A stretch of DNA of 64,000 bases from Oncomelania hupensis (lineage: Eukaryota; Mollusca; Gastropoda; Littorinimorpha; Pomatiopsidae), in NCBI GenBank assembly GCA_036898135.1, contig CM072523.1:40514876-40578875 (forward strand), written 5' to 3'. This document shows, in pieces, positions 22,888 to 36,000 of this stretch (position 1 is the stretch's first letter; every line of letters begins with the position of its first letter). The position numbers and the translations under genes were made by a program. The notes under the pieces were generated by a model that saw nothing but the letters and a program-made list of their open reading frames with translations, was not told where the DNA came from and searched no databases.

Positions 22888-23069
22888 CTGAGTCTATCTA
22901 TTTCTCCCATATATTTGTCAGTACAATGTCAGTATGATACTGCAAAATAATATTATCTTACTAAACAGGTCTGCAGTAACAGGCCCTTCTACCGATTCCC
23001 CAGCTTTGGAACCTATCAACCGAATGATTGCAAGCCCTGACCAACAATTACAAGAGTTAAAGTAGGACC

Positions 23070-26000
23070 TTATGGAGAGATGTCATTCCATTGAGAAAGT
23101 TTCATGGTGTCTCTGCCAGTGCCAACAGACATTTCCCGTACATAATGAGAGCCCTCCCAACCTCTATCCACCTGGCGCAGAAGCCCTGAGTGAGGCATGT
23201 GAATTTTGGGAATGGTTGGTCTGCTGATGAAGTCATCTTCAATGAGGTACTGAGTGTGGATTGGTTCCGATCGGTAGCGGAAAGGTGCCTGAGCAGTTTC
23301 AGGCCGAAGTAAGGTGGCAGCTGGCACACGACGACTGATTGAATGACTGAGGTGATGTTGCTTCGATCTAGCCCAGGGCATTGCCACAGAGTACTCTGTA
23401 AAAAAAATATAATAAAGCTAAATAAATAAATATTAAAAAACAATAATTGGTCCATGGTCCTCATGTGGTCACATCTAAATTTAGCCAATTTATCAATAAT
23501 GTCAGCATTATGTACAATTTGTGGGTTTTGCCTTTCTGATAAAAAAACTGGTTTGATTATATAATTGGATACATTAAAGTTGATCGTAGGTTCATCGCTA
23601 TCTTAAAATATTTGAATCTTCTCTGTACTTCTATAGGAACATTATCCCATAATTATAATAAACAAAAGTTATAAAACTAAACTAAATGATGCAATTATAT
23701 TAGTCTGGCTTACCTCCCATTGAGCTTCTAGCTCGAGCAAAATCCTGTGAAGATAGCATGATGGGATCATAAGGACCATTCTTTACTTCTGGTCCTGTTG
23801 ACAAACATCAATCCCATTTGTAAGAACAAGAAGAAAAACAAGAAGAAGAAGAAGGACAAGAGCAACACAACAAAGAATCAATCCGCAAACATCAGCTTAT
23901 CACCTAATTGTAAAAAATAATAACAACAAAACATTGATTAGAAAATTTTCAAAGAAAATGAAATGTAAAGTCTTTCTCAAAGTAAAATCAGTCAATTTTC
24001 AAAACTGTGTTTTCAGCAGCTAATTTTAAATTTACAAGTGAATAAAAAAGAGCATACACAGATGCTGTAAAACAATTAGTCTTTACACAATTACTTTGTT
24101 AAAAACAAAGATCAGTTCATATCATAACTCAAAATTGCTTACTCTGTGTGTTAAATAAGGGTTCCTCCACATAAGAGACTGGAGACACTTTATGATATTT
24201 GTCATAGAGGCTGAAAACAATGCACAAAATATTTCAGTGAGTGGTTTGAAATACCGAACAAAAAATTATTCAAATGGCTGTCTTCATGAGATAATGAAAC
24301 AAAATGATATATAAATGAATTTAAACTAAAGTAATAAAACAAAAAACAGGTGCGGGACTCTAATGGGTGCTGAGTAAGTTCCATCGCGGGCTCTCTCTCT
24401 CTCACACACACATAAACACACATATAAACACACACTCAAACAAACACACACACTAACTAAATACCAAGTTTTAAAAAAATCTGTCCATTAGTTTAAGAGA
24501 AATGTGCACAAAATAAATAACTAAATGAAAATAAAATATTACGTCACCATGATGACATCACTCGAAATATATAAACTTTGACTAAGGCTCAATGCATCTG
24601 TACACTCTCATTACATACAAATTTTAAAAGAAATTTTAAAAAAATTTAAAATGTGACATCATTATAATTATATTACATCATTTGCATAATTTTGGTTTCA
24701 GTTTGGAGGCATAGATAAAGTCTAAGTATATACTAAACTTTAACCAAAACCCCCCAGTAGTTTAGGAGCAAATAGGATGATAAAAAATAGAAAGAATTTA
24801 TTACCTCACCCTGATGACATTACATGATGGTGTCATTTAATACCATCACTCAATATTTCGTTTAAGGTTCAAGGCATCTGTAAACTCTAATTACCTACGA
24901 AGTTAAAAAAACCAAATTTCTTTAAAGAAAAATGATGTCACTGTAATTATGTTGTGCAATCTGCAGAAGTTTGGTTTTACCTTGGAGGCACGGGTAGCTT
25001 AAGTACATACCAAACTTGAACCAAATCCATCCAGTAGTTTTGAAGAAAATAGGATTATGACAAAAAGACAACAAATTATGACATTACCATGGTGGCGTCA
25101 TCCAACAAGCACAATTTCTTGTCATCTGGTAGGGCTCATAATTTCCTAACTAAATACCAAGTTTCAAAAAAATCTGTCCGTTAGTTTGAAAGAAAAATGC
25201 GCAAAAAATGTCACCGGCCGGACAGATGCTGGACGGATGCTGGATGCCCAAAGCCAAAAACCATAATTTCTGAGCTTTACAGCTTGGGAACTAATAAATG
25301 TAGTGATTCAGTAAAGACATGGAGGAATTGTAGAGGAGTGAGGGTGATGTGCACTGAGCATTCAGTTTTGGATGGATAACTGTGCAGTACAAATGGTCAT
25401 TGTGCAGTCTGATGGTAAACGGGACAAAGGACTAATGAAAATAGTTAGTCATTGCCATGAGACTCCTCAAACTCTCTGATGATCCGCGAGTCGACCTCTG
25501 AGCAGCCACCACACTGTAGATTGGGTATAATGAGTCTGCCATGATAGCCATGTGTCGCTTCCAAACCCATTAAATGTAACAAAAGAAAGTAAAAATTATA
25601 GAGGGATGTTTTGTGTTCCCTTAATTAATCCAAAATGTAATGTATTGATTCTTTCAGCCAAAACCAGCAGTATTTCTATCTTCTGTGACACAAATCCATT
25701 CTCATTATGATATTTAAAATACGACATATATATCTCACCATCGAATTGTTGGAATGAAGCGAATCTTTTCTGCTCTCACGAAAATCCCATGTTTGTCTTT
25801 ACACTGGAAGTAGCGGTGGCCTGCAACTGTGCCATTGTTTTCTCCAACTGAAACAAAAATCAGGTATTATTGAATGATGTGCATATATGTGTGTGAATTA
25901 GAGTGCGTGTGCATGTGTGTTTGTGTGTGCTTATGTGTGTGTGTTTTCCACTGTTTGTGTAATATGGTGGGTTTGTATGGAGTGTATGTGTATACATACT

Positions 26001-26528
26001 GCATTGTGTGAAAATTAAAATTCTGTTTCTTGTACTGTACAGGAAAAAATTATAGCCTTTAGTTCTCTTTATTCCTTATATTATCTCCTAATGAAGGTTA
26101 AAAACCCAATCCTTTGGTTATTATGTCTATCCTTTTACAAAACCTTTGGATGGAGTCTTTTCTGCTCTCACTAACAATGTACTTAATTCTTATCTTGAAG
26201 TTTTGTCCACGTAATTTTAAACTTATTTTAATTTCTCTATTTCCAGTACAGCAAAAAAAAAAAAAAAAAAATCAAAAATATTTACTGAATATGTAACATA
26301 GAATTATAATTAACTATGTCACATATATGCTAACAAATGTATGTCAACCAGGCAGGGAAGCAGATGAAATAATTATACACACTTACTTGATTTGTCAAGA
26401 GCAATGCCAACCCAGTCTCCACGCTTCGATGCAATGCTGCCTTTGTATCGAACAGTTCCTCGAAATACTCCACGACCCCAAAAAACTTCTACCTTCTGTC
26501 CAAGATAAATGTTGGTGAAGAGAACCAT
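23070..26528 (-). CDS. CAP-Gly domain protein, 241 residues, five exons
   Basis: Exons 26528-26387, 25847-25739, 24210-24143, 23794-23714 and 23395-23070 join in phase (726 nt including the stop). The start is the ATG at 26528, the only one ahead of the domain. Residues about 8-80 form a CAP-Gly domain: GQKVEV...GVFRGTVRYKG, then KRGDWVGIALD, then GENNG at residues 49-53 in place of the usual GKNDG, then GHRYFQC and GIFVRAEKI. Such domains bind the C-terminal EEY/F of alpha-tubulin and of plus-end proteins. The rest has no known domain, is Pro- and Arg-rich, and ends with LSQWNDISP. The changed core motif may alter tubulin binding; that is inference. The protein is much shorter than the CLIP proteins, and I do not know its named ortholog. 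It is divergent from TAF6. Confidence 0.9.
24447..25235. repeat. Tandem dispersed repeat, about 270-bp period, 2.5 copies
   Basis: The motifs ATACCAAGTTT(T/C)AAAAAAATCTGTCC, TCACCATGATGACATCA and CAGTAGTTT recur at roughly 270-bp spacing, for instance at 24547, 24808 and 25086 for the TGATGACAT-type motif. It ends in a GC-richer CCGGCCGGACAGATGC segment. It is noncoding and lies in intron 2 of the CAP-Gly gene. Confidence 0.6.
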
Positions 26529-27063
26529 TTTCCTTTTTAGTTCTTCGTTTTTTCTTTCCGAATATTATATTCTCTAGCTGATCTTGTTTTACTAATATTG
26601 TTCCTTATCTTGTATACAACCAGTGTTAAAATGTGATTTACTTATTAAAATGCCAAATAAATTGCATTAAAAAACTTATAGTATGATCAGATGGCTCTCT
26701 TCAAAAGAAACCAAGTCGTTTCAAATTGAACGAGGCCAATCTGAAGTATGAAATTAATCGGCCATGTTGTTAGTACGTAACTAACCACTCGTTCTCTCGC
26801 GAGAACGCCAATGCTTTTAAAAGGGAAAGCAATCTGAGCATTTCCGGTAGAGTTTATTAGGATTTGTTAGATTTGTTATAGTGTAAGAATATGGGAATGT
26901 AATCAAATTATTTAAGTTATTTGCAAGTTTATACACATATACTCTTGATTATAGTACACAGTGCCGTCTTTGTTTTCTTTGCAACACGCTGAGTTGAGTT
27001 GTTTATGTGAATTGAACAATATTACCGCTGCATTTGCAGCTTTTTGTGTATTCGAGTATAAAC
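26529..27063. promoter_or_regulatory. Divergent promoter region, CAP-Gly gene and TAF6
   Basis: 535 bp separate the two start codons. The middle carries a short GC-rich stretch (GTTCTCTCGCGAGAACGCC at about 26789-26808), which contains TCTCGCGAGA. That palindrome is a known promoter motif recognised by ZBTB33/Kaiso-related factors in vertebrates and common in housekeeping divergent promoters. No TATA box is placed for either start. Promoter function is inferred from position and motif. Confidence 0.6.
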
Positions 27064-30000
27064 ATGGCGTCAAGGCACAAGAGAGATAAGGACTCAGCGA
27101 AAGACTCTTCGAAGGACAAGATTCTCAGTAACTGTTCTTCTGACTCTGTGAAAGTGGTGGCTGAATCTATTGGAATAGCATCTCTTCCTGACGACGCCGC
27201 ATCATATATTTCAGACCATGTGACGTTTATGCTGAAAAGCATAGTTCAGGTGAGCACATCAACTGATCAAGTTGATCAACAGGCTCGGAAGTCCCTTTTT
27301 TCGTCGTTGTGAGTATCAGTATCACTACTAATTAAGCAAGGTCTTCCACTCCATATTTACGTTTTAGCGACTGCCCCCAAATAAACGCCTTTTCTATCTT
27401 TTGTGTCCCCTTAAAAATCACATAGAGGGTACCGAAGGTTTATAGGCGTTTCGCCGGATGGTCGATTCGCCGGAAAGGCCTGGTCGATTCGCCGATGGTC
27501 GATTCACCGATAGGTCGATTGTAATTCAATCACTTGTAGACGGACCGCTAGCCCTAACCCTAACCCGTTTCGAGCGGTATATGTGTAGCACTGCCTTACC
27601 CTACCCGTCGAGGCACTGCCTTACCCTACCCGTCGTTCCCAGATCCTTTTCAGCCACTTGGACGTTTCGCCTGAAAATCTGATTGGTCGATTCGCCGAAT
27701 TCGGCGAACGTGATTTCCGGCGAAACGACCATGTACCCCGAAGAATCACAAACACTTGTACTATACTAGTTTGTAGTCATAGCAACACATTCGTATCACG
27801 TAAAACGATGTCAGCTCCAAATTCACTGCGAATTTAATCCAAAATACAGCCATGAATTCAGTTGTGATCGACTTCACCATGCATCACTCAGACATACACG
27901 AAGACACAAACCATTTGCCAGATTTGGCGCCGTGATTGATCAAAATACATATATTGGAAATACTTTTCCAAATTTTTTTCATTGCTTGTTATGGGATGCT
28001 CAGAACTTTCGCTCCCGCCTTTGGCAGCCATTGTGATTGGTGAAATGCATGGTATGTAGGAAGCCTCTCTATGTACAGAACTTGGATGGGTCTCCATTTG
28101 TGGCTGAGTTTTGCCTTTTGGAATAAATTTGCAGTGAATTTGGAGCTGACATCATTTTAAGTGATATGAATGTGTTGCTATGAATGTTTGTGATTCATTG
28201 GCACACTCTGTTTTAGCTAGAAGGGTACACAAAAGGTAAAAAAAAAGGGGTGTGTTTGGGGACAGTGGCTGAAACAGAAAGCGTAACACCTTGGATATTA
28301 TGAGAGTAAAGTTACTCAGAATCAGATAACGAACGCCGTGCATAACAAATGATCTGCGTAACGAATGTCACTTCAAATGCCTGCTTTTTGTGAAACTGTA
28401 CATAAGTATTAAAGTATGTGTGTCCTCCTCATCCCACCTCTGTTTCACCTCATCAACACCTAACATCATACCCTGCTTTGGTGAGTGTCTTTACTAGTGT
28501 TTTCTCCCCTCAACACTGCTCTGTCTTCTTCAATTCTCCAATTTTTTTTAAATCTTCGAGGCGATGTGGAACGGATTGCACAAACTAAAAGTATTGGGAA
28601 ATCATGTTTCACATAATGAACACAGGCTCGCTTAAAGAACGCACTGCTGGAACAAATAATAAGTAATGAACAGATAAATTAATAAAGTAAATTAATATTA
28701 AATAAATAACCACCTTATAAATGGAAAGCATTGTGGATTTACAAATCGACAACACAAGAAAGGGGGTACGAAATGTGAAGCTATTAAAATAGTTTACTTA
28801 ATCTAAAACATAAGGACATTTATGTTATAATGTATACATGTGCTAGTAAGTAGTATAATGTGTATTTGTAAACTACGTCAGTATAATATATGATCTATAT
28901 CTTGGACACATTTTTTCAGGGTGCAGCAAAACACATGCATCATGCCAAAAGACGAAAGCTCTCAACGGTAGACATGGATTATGCCCTTATCGCAAAGAAC
29001 ATGGAGGCACGTTTCTGTTTTTTTACTCTTTTTTTTCATCACTATTTCTGGTATGCGATATCATATGTTTTTAAAATATTAGTATATTACTTTTAGAATT
29101 CGTACCAACATATAGGCTGGGTTTCTTTACCTTGCTATTTGTATTACTATTAGTACTATTACTCACTATTTTATGCCAATGCCACAGTCTAAAAAATACC
29201 TACGGGTGAATACCATTCATTGTTTGTTTCAGCGTTTGACGTTAAATGTTTTCTTAGTAGAATAACATGATAGAAGAAAAAATAAACTTGTCTCTCAGCA
29301 AAAATCCAGCCACTTGTAGCTTTCGGTGGTAAGCGTTTGGCTTGTTAGAATCTTTTAATAGTTTTATGAAACCATGTTAGAGCAATTCAGAGAAATCTGT
29401 TGCCTTTTCTTTCAGCCTCTGAACGGTATGACTGCCAAAGAGCATATTCCATTCCGCTTCACCAGTGGAGGTGGCCGAGAATTGCACTTTACAGAAGACA
29501 AGGAGACGGATCTCAATGAATTGATCAACAGTATACTGCCAAAAGTACCGGTGGACCTCAGCTTAAGATGTAAGTCATGTTTTATAGAGCGCTCCTTTAC
29601 GAAATCTAAGTTTCATTACACAAAGTTAGTTTGGGAAAAAATATTTATTTTTTCATAGTGATACAGTAAAAAAAAGAAGTATATATATTTTATTTACAGG
29701 GTTCGTACTCTCCTTGAACCTCCTTGAATTTTCCATGTCTTGTTCAAGGGCCCTTGAATCTCCTTGAAAATAGCCAAATTGCCTCAGCTCCTTGAAAACT
29801 CCTTGAAATTTCAACCAGTGTATCTATCCATTGCTTGACCTAGAGATTTTATTGTCAAGTTTTCAAAAAAAAAGCCATTGAAAAATAAAAATTAATAAAA
29901 CAAAAATTATAATATTATTTGTGTTGTTCGACGATCGTAACTTTTGTCGTCTGCTAATGATAAGGGAAGTAACCTCCACTGGCAAATTGTTCATTTCCTT

Positions 30001-33000
30001 GCTGTCGCGCATGCGCAGTTCTCGGTACATATTCTTCGTTCTTCCGCTCATACAGAAAGTACGAAAACAGCGAAAAGGACAGCGACACCGCGCATATTTG
30101 ATTACTGAAGGGATAAAAATGCCTGGAGGCGATTGTGTGTTGAATCTTTTGTGGTTATCGAAATCTGAATATGCAGGGTGGCTGCTTGAAAAGAAAGAAC
30201 AAGCATGCATGTTTCTGCCGTGTCTGCCAGAAAATTATCGACGTGAAAGTGATGTGTTGGACCAGCTGTTCAGCACACACATGAAAGCAACAAAGGACTA
30301 TCAAGATCGGGCCCTCAAGATCTTTGGGCTGTTGTGAGGCAGCTGTTACTTTTGTCCCATGGCAAGCAAATGTGGAGAGAGGATTCTCAATCAACAAAGA
30401 GACCAGCACTGAAAATTTCTTCCAGCAGTCCTTGGTTGCTCGCCGACAAGTGCTGAACGGTATCAGGAAGATTGGTGGAATCGACAAGGTGGACATCACC
30501 AAGGAGCTGCTATTATCAGCATCATCTGCAAGGAGAAAGTACCATGACTACCTTGATCAACAAAAGAAAGACCAGGAACAGGCACAAGCGGCAAAGAAGA
30601 GGAAGGCACAGGAAGACTCTGTTGCTGATTTAAGAGAAAAAAAAGGAAGAATGGAGAAGGATGCTCAGCACCTGACTCAAGAGGCAGACAAGCTTGCTGA
30701 ACAAGCAGATGATTCTGAAGAGGAAGGGTGCGCTGAGACTCTTGACTCAGTCAAATGTGCTGAGGAGCAAATCCAAGGAAATAAAGATCCAGTTGGAAAA
30801 GATTTCCCGTCAGATTGATTAAGAGATGGAAAAACTGAAATAACTGAAAACTCATTCATCTGTACTATAAAGTGTATTAGCCGGTGGTGGTACCTCTTTC
30901 TGACTTTTTACAGTTCTCTAACTTGTGTCTAAGGACAACAGGCTTCACAATTATTGTTTAAATGGGTATAGACTCTGTAATCTGCATCATCATTATAACT
31001 GCAACTTCATCGACATGCAATATTTATGTGTGTAGATTTCATAATTAATATCAACATCAGTATCACCATCAGATTCATGACTGCAAACAATTTATGGATT
31101 ATCACTGGGTAACAGATTTTATCCTTTATTTTGACTACTTGTCAATTCTTATGTGCGTTTATAATTTTTTAAAAACTCCTTGAATTTTTGGAAAAACTCC
31201 TTGAAAACTCCTTGAATTTTTTACAACAATTTGAGTATGAACCCTGCAAATATTTTAAATAGTAAAAACTTTTTTTTTTATATAATATAAAAAAAAAAGT
31301 TTTTACTATCTAAAATATTTGTTATGGCTCTCTGTGTTGTGGGTTTCATGATTTAACACAGAGATGTTACTTTTCTGTGATAGTCACTAGTGAGAGGTGA
31401 ATCACAAACTTGAAAAGGATACTCACCCCTTTCACAATCATTTTCATTGTGATATATTATATGTTGGCCACAGGCTTTACATCCTTTCTCTAGTGAACAA
31501 TTGTGTAAAAGCACCCATAGCACTTGCAAGAAAAAGTACTGTTAAGAGTTTTGTGACATTTGTATGGATGCTGTATTTTCATAATGGAAACATATTTTAT
31601 TCTGCAATGTGTTTGGATGTTCGTGTGTTTCATGTTTTGTATTACAGCTCACTGGCTGAGCATTCAAGGAGTACAGCCAGCCATCCCAGAAAACCCTCCT
31701 CCGGCAAACAAAGAACTACAGAAAAAGGAAATCCTGGACACGGACATCAAGACGATGATTGACAGGGGTCACAAACAGCCTAAGCGAGGCCTGAAACGCA
31801 AGCACCCCTCTACAGAGATGGTAAAACTGAAGGAACTTACACCTCATGAGTTGTCAAAGGAACAGCAGTTATTCTTCAAGGAGGTTACAGAGGCCTGCGT
31901 GGGACCGGACGAAAATAAACGTTCTGTGAGTAGATTCTTTCCTCATTTTTGACTCTGTATGAGTCTTTGTACTAAAAAAATTTCACTTTTTTCCTAAGTT
32001 ATTAACCCTTTTTTTTTAGCCAAGTTTGCGCATGTCGCCCTATGCTATTTTCAGTAAAGTCGCCCGATGTCTGCCTGCAAAACACTCCAAACATGTGCTC
32101 CGTTAGGCCACGTCCACTGCTATATCTATAAATAGCATCGTCTCGCGAATTGTTTTCTCGTGTGCGAGATTTCCTGTTCTTTCCAGTGGTACGCAAAACA
32201 TGGTGGATCATTTTGAAAAACGTGCACTACAAATTTGTGAACATCGATAATCTTTGTGACAATGTTTCGAGGAACAGATTATTCTAGGAGCCATTACAGA
32301 CAGTGATGATTGGGACAGTGTTTTTGAGGGATTCGGTGAAGGCAATCTTGTGGAAATTAATCCAAGCAAGGAATGCGACTTGGATATTGATTTTGAAGCA
32401 TTGGAGAGTGATTTTGAAGCATTGGATATTGATTTCGAAGCATAGGAGAGTGATTTGAGTGATAGTGATGTAGACATTGATTTCTAGTGGATAAAGCTGT
32501 GCCACTGGGTTTGTTTTACCTCTGTTTTTCTAATGGTTGGATTTTTTAAATGGATTTATGTGCAAGAGTCTCACAACAAATCATGCATCCCTAGAAAGAA
32601 AAATTCATTTTGAATGTAATAAAATTGATTTCAGTTCAATATTTGTTGCTTTATATTAAAAAAATTGTGTGTGTGTGTGTATGGGGTTATGTATTATGCG
32701 GAGTTGCCTCTCTTGAGGTGCATTTTTTCTCATTAGGCAATGTTGAGGGTGGTCTGCCTGAAAAAGCGTTAATATTGAACCTATGATTCTTTGATGCATG
32801 ATAAATATCATTGAGGCACACATGCTATGCAAATTTGTTCAACCTCGCTCCCAGGTCAAGGTCATTGGGCTGTAGACTAAGGTGCTTTATCTTAGCAACT
32901 TACAGGTCAAATCAAGTGGTTTAGCAATAAAAGTGTCCATTACTGTACAAAATATAAATATATATTTTTTTATGTTTTCAGGAGGCGCTCAGCAGCTTGG

Positions 33001-36000
33001 CTAACGACCCAGGCCTTCACCAGTTACTGCCTCGCATCATTAACTTCTTGTCTATGGGTGTCGGTGTTAACATCGTCCAGAATAATCTAGCCTTGCTCAT
33101 ATATCTAATGCGCATGGTCAAGTCTCTGCTGGACAACAACTCTCTGTATATTGAGAAATATGTAAGCTTTTGTCTCTGTTTGGTTAGATTATTTGTTTGC
33201 AACAAAGGTGTGTTTTTCTAATGTAAGTGTGAATGTGTTTAAGCCTGTGTCTTGTGTGTGTGTGAACGAGTGTTAAACGTTTGTCTCCATTGATTTTGGT
33301 GGAATTCCATTGATGCATCACGGTGGGAAATTTCCACGAAGCCTTGTGCATACCCAATGTTATAAAAACGTAATCTAACTATTTTTTTTAATTGCTATTA
33401 CTTAAAACAGCAAATTCTGTGCGCTTTTATGTAAAACTAAGATCAAAAATTACAATTTAAAAATAAAATCTGTCAAAGATGTCACGAGGTCAGGCCTCTT
33501 GCGTCTAAATGCCATTTTGCCTCTTGCGTCTAAATGCCATTTTGCCTCATGCTTTGTTTACCACTGCATGTGCTTTTGAACTGATTTCTCATCATCATGC
33601 CTGCTGATGACCTCGAATCTGACTTGGATTTTTCCTCTGATGGATCTGCCGACAGAGATGTCCCTCTGACAAGGAACAAGTCTGGAAATCGTGTTGCTTC
33701 TGAGACCTGATGTGCATTCCATTGGTTCTATTTTTAGACTACTGGGTTTCCTGTGTCAAAACTATCATAAATCTGATAGGAGTGCTCGCTCGCTTGTGCA
33801 AGAACAGTTTGTCTGAGTAGTGACAGCTTCTACAGTTGAAACAGTAATACAAACGATAAATAGATGTTTAAAACCTTTTGATTCTTTGTCTGTTATGGGC
33901 TATGGATGAAGGTCCTTATGACCCCTTCAACCATGTTCAAGCCCTACAATGTACCTGAGGTGATTCTGCCCGACGTCCACACCCAAGACGACATCAACAG
34001 GTAGCTGGCACCTGGTCTTTCTTCAAGCTTTTCTTCACTTTGGATATTGTGATGCACATCTGTAACTGGACCAACGACAATGCCCACCTGCATGGCCCTG
34101 ACAAGCCTACTGTTTTTCAGGGCTGGAAGGACATCGCCCCACATGACTTCTAGCATTACATAGCTCTGTTATTTTATATGGCTTGTGTGAAAGCACTAAA
34201 TGAAGCAGAGTATTGGTCTACTGTATCATGATCTTTGTGTCATTTGCTCATTTTAAAGCAATGCAATCCTTTTTAAAAGTGTTAATCCAAGAACTGAAAA
34301 TGATGAAGAACACAAAGTGGACAAATTGTGCAAAGTGAGGTTCTTAAATGATAACTTTAAAGTGAAATGCATGAATCTCCATCAACCTTATGGGGATTTA
34401 GCTGTGGAAGAAAGAATGGTCATTAATAAGGGCAGATTTACTTTAAGACAATTTGTAAAGGATAAACTAACAAGGTAGGGGATGAAATTATGGAATTTAG
34501 CTGACTCGCTGATTGGTTATACGTTTAATTTTGAAGTATACACTGGTACAAATTTCTACATCTGGTTTAGCCTCTAATGTTGTTATGCAATTGTGTAAGC
34601 CAGTTTTTTTTTATCAAGTTTATCGTTTTTATCAAGTTTATCGTATCTTTTTTGACAATTTTTACACTGACGTACAGTTACTGATAGATTTATTAAAAAA
34701 TAAAATGCTTATTTGTGGTACACTGATTGCTAAAAGGAAAGGTGTACCACAATTGTTCAAAGAGGTAAAAGCTTTTGCCAAAAATCCCAGAGGTTCTATG
34801 CGTTTACAGAGGGTTGTTACTTGTTATATTTACAGTGGCTAGACCACAAACCTTTAGCTTTCTTCTCAACAATGCACAGCAATGCAAGTTATTATTCTTA
34901 CGTTAATCAGCGTTCTGAAGTAATTGGTGTGTATAGAGCTTTGAAAGTTTGCCAGCCTAAAATTGTAGAAAGTTAAGTTTATTTGTGGAGTTCATAAAAG
35001 CGATCAGTTCATTGGATAGTACAAAACTCTGCAAATACTCGAAACATTGTTTTATCATTTTCTGGATATGTCGTGTGTTAACTCTTATATACTTTTTAAT
35101 GATTTTCGCAAGAAACACAAAGATGTAATAGAGCTTGAGAGGTCAAAGAAATATTCTCAGTTAGATTTCACAATGGAGCTGATAAAGGAATTAGGGGGAA
35201 TTAGTCCTGACACTGAAGTGCCTCTTTTCCAGAAAACTAGCTCTTAAGATGCTGCCTCACCCCCATGTGTTACATTTGAGACGCGCACGATAGATCCGAT
35301 TGTTTTGTTTAGCGAGCGTTGTGGCCAAGTGGGCCAAGGCGAGACTAACTTGCCTTGTCCACAAGCCAAAAACCAATGGCGCCTGACAGGTGTGGGTTCG
35401 ATCCAGCATCTGGGCGTTTTGTTTCTCTGAATATTATTTACTTTCGACTCAGACAACGTCTCGGGGATTTTCTCCGGGTACTCCGGTCTGCTCCCCCAGC
35501 AAAATTTCAAAAATCACAAATAATGTTTGGTAGATTGGATTTGGGCGTGCCACAGGCTGCGACTACGCCTTCTCCAGGGGAAGTGGCTCAGAGTTTCCCA
35601 ATAGAAAGGGATAATAAACTGCAACTCCTCCCCCCCCCCCCCCCAAAAAAAAAATTTGCGTTGTTGTTAGAAGAAGCTTTGTATATAATGTTGATAATTT
35701 TCGTTGGTCGATATTATTGGAAAATTTTCTAGAATTACTTGTTTACTATCGATCGAAGCATGTAGATAAATCTAGTGGTAGCCAAGAGATTCTTCTAACC
35801 TAAATAAAGTTGTATGACGTAAGACGGTGCATAGTTCTGGTGACGAATTTTATTCTGATTGGCTGATATTGCGTCACGCTGGAATGTTCGAACATTCTCT
35901 CGATTATAGAGGGACTATATAGGTGATGCACTGTGTCTGCGAGGGGAGTGAAAAAAGCGATTGAGCGATCTTGTATGCAGTTGTTGTACACTGAATAACG

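Noticed and set aside
27550..27566. Interstitial telomere-like CCCTAA run
   Set aside because: Under three units long and inside a repeat element; too short to claim a telomeric origin.
35315..35412. Functional class II tRNA on the plus strand
   Set aside because: Head-like only; followed by a SINE body and simple tail.
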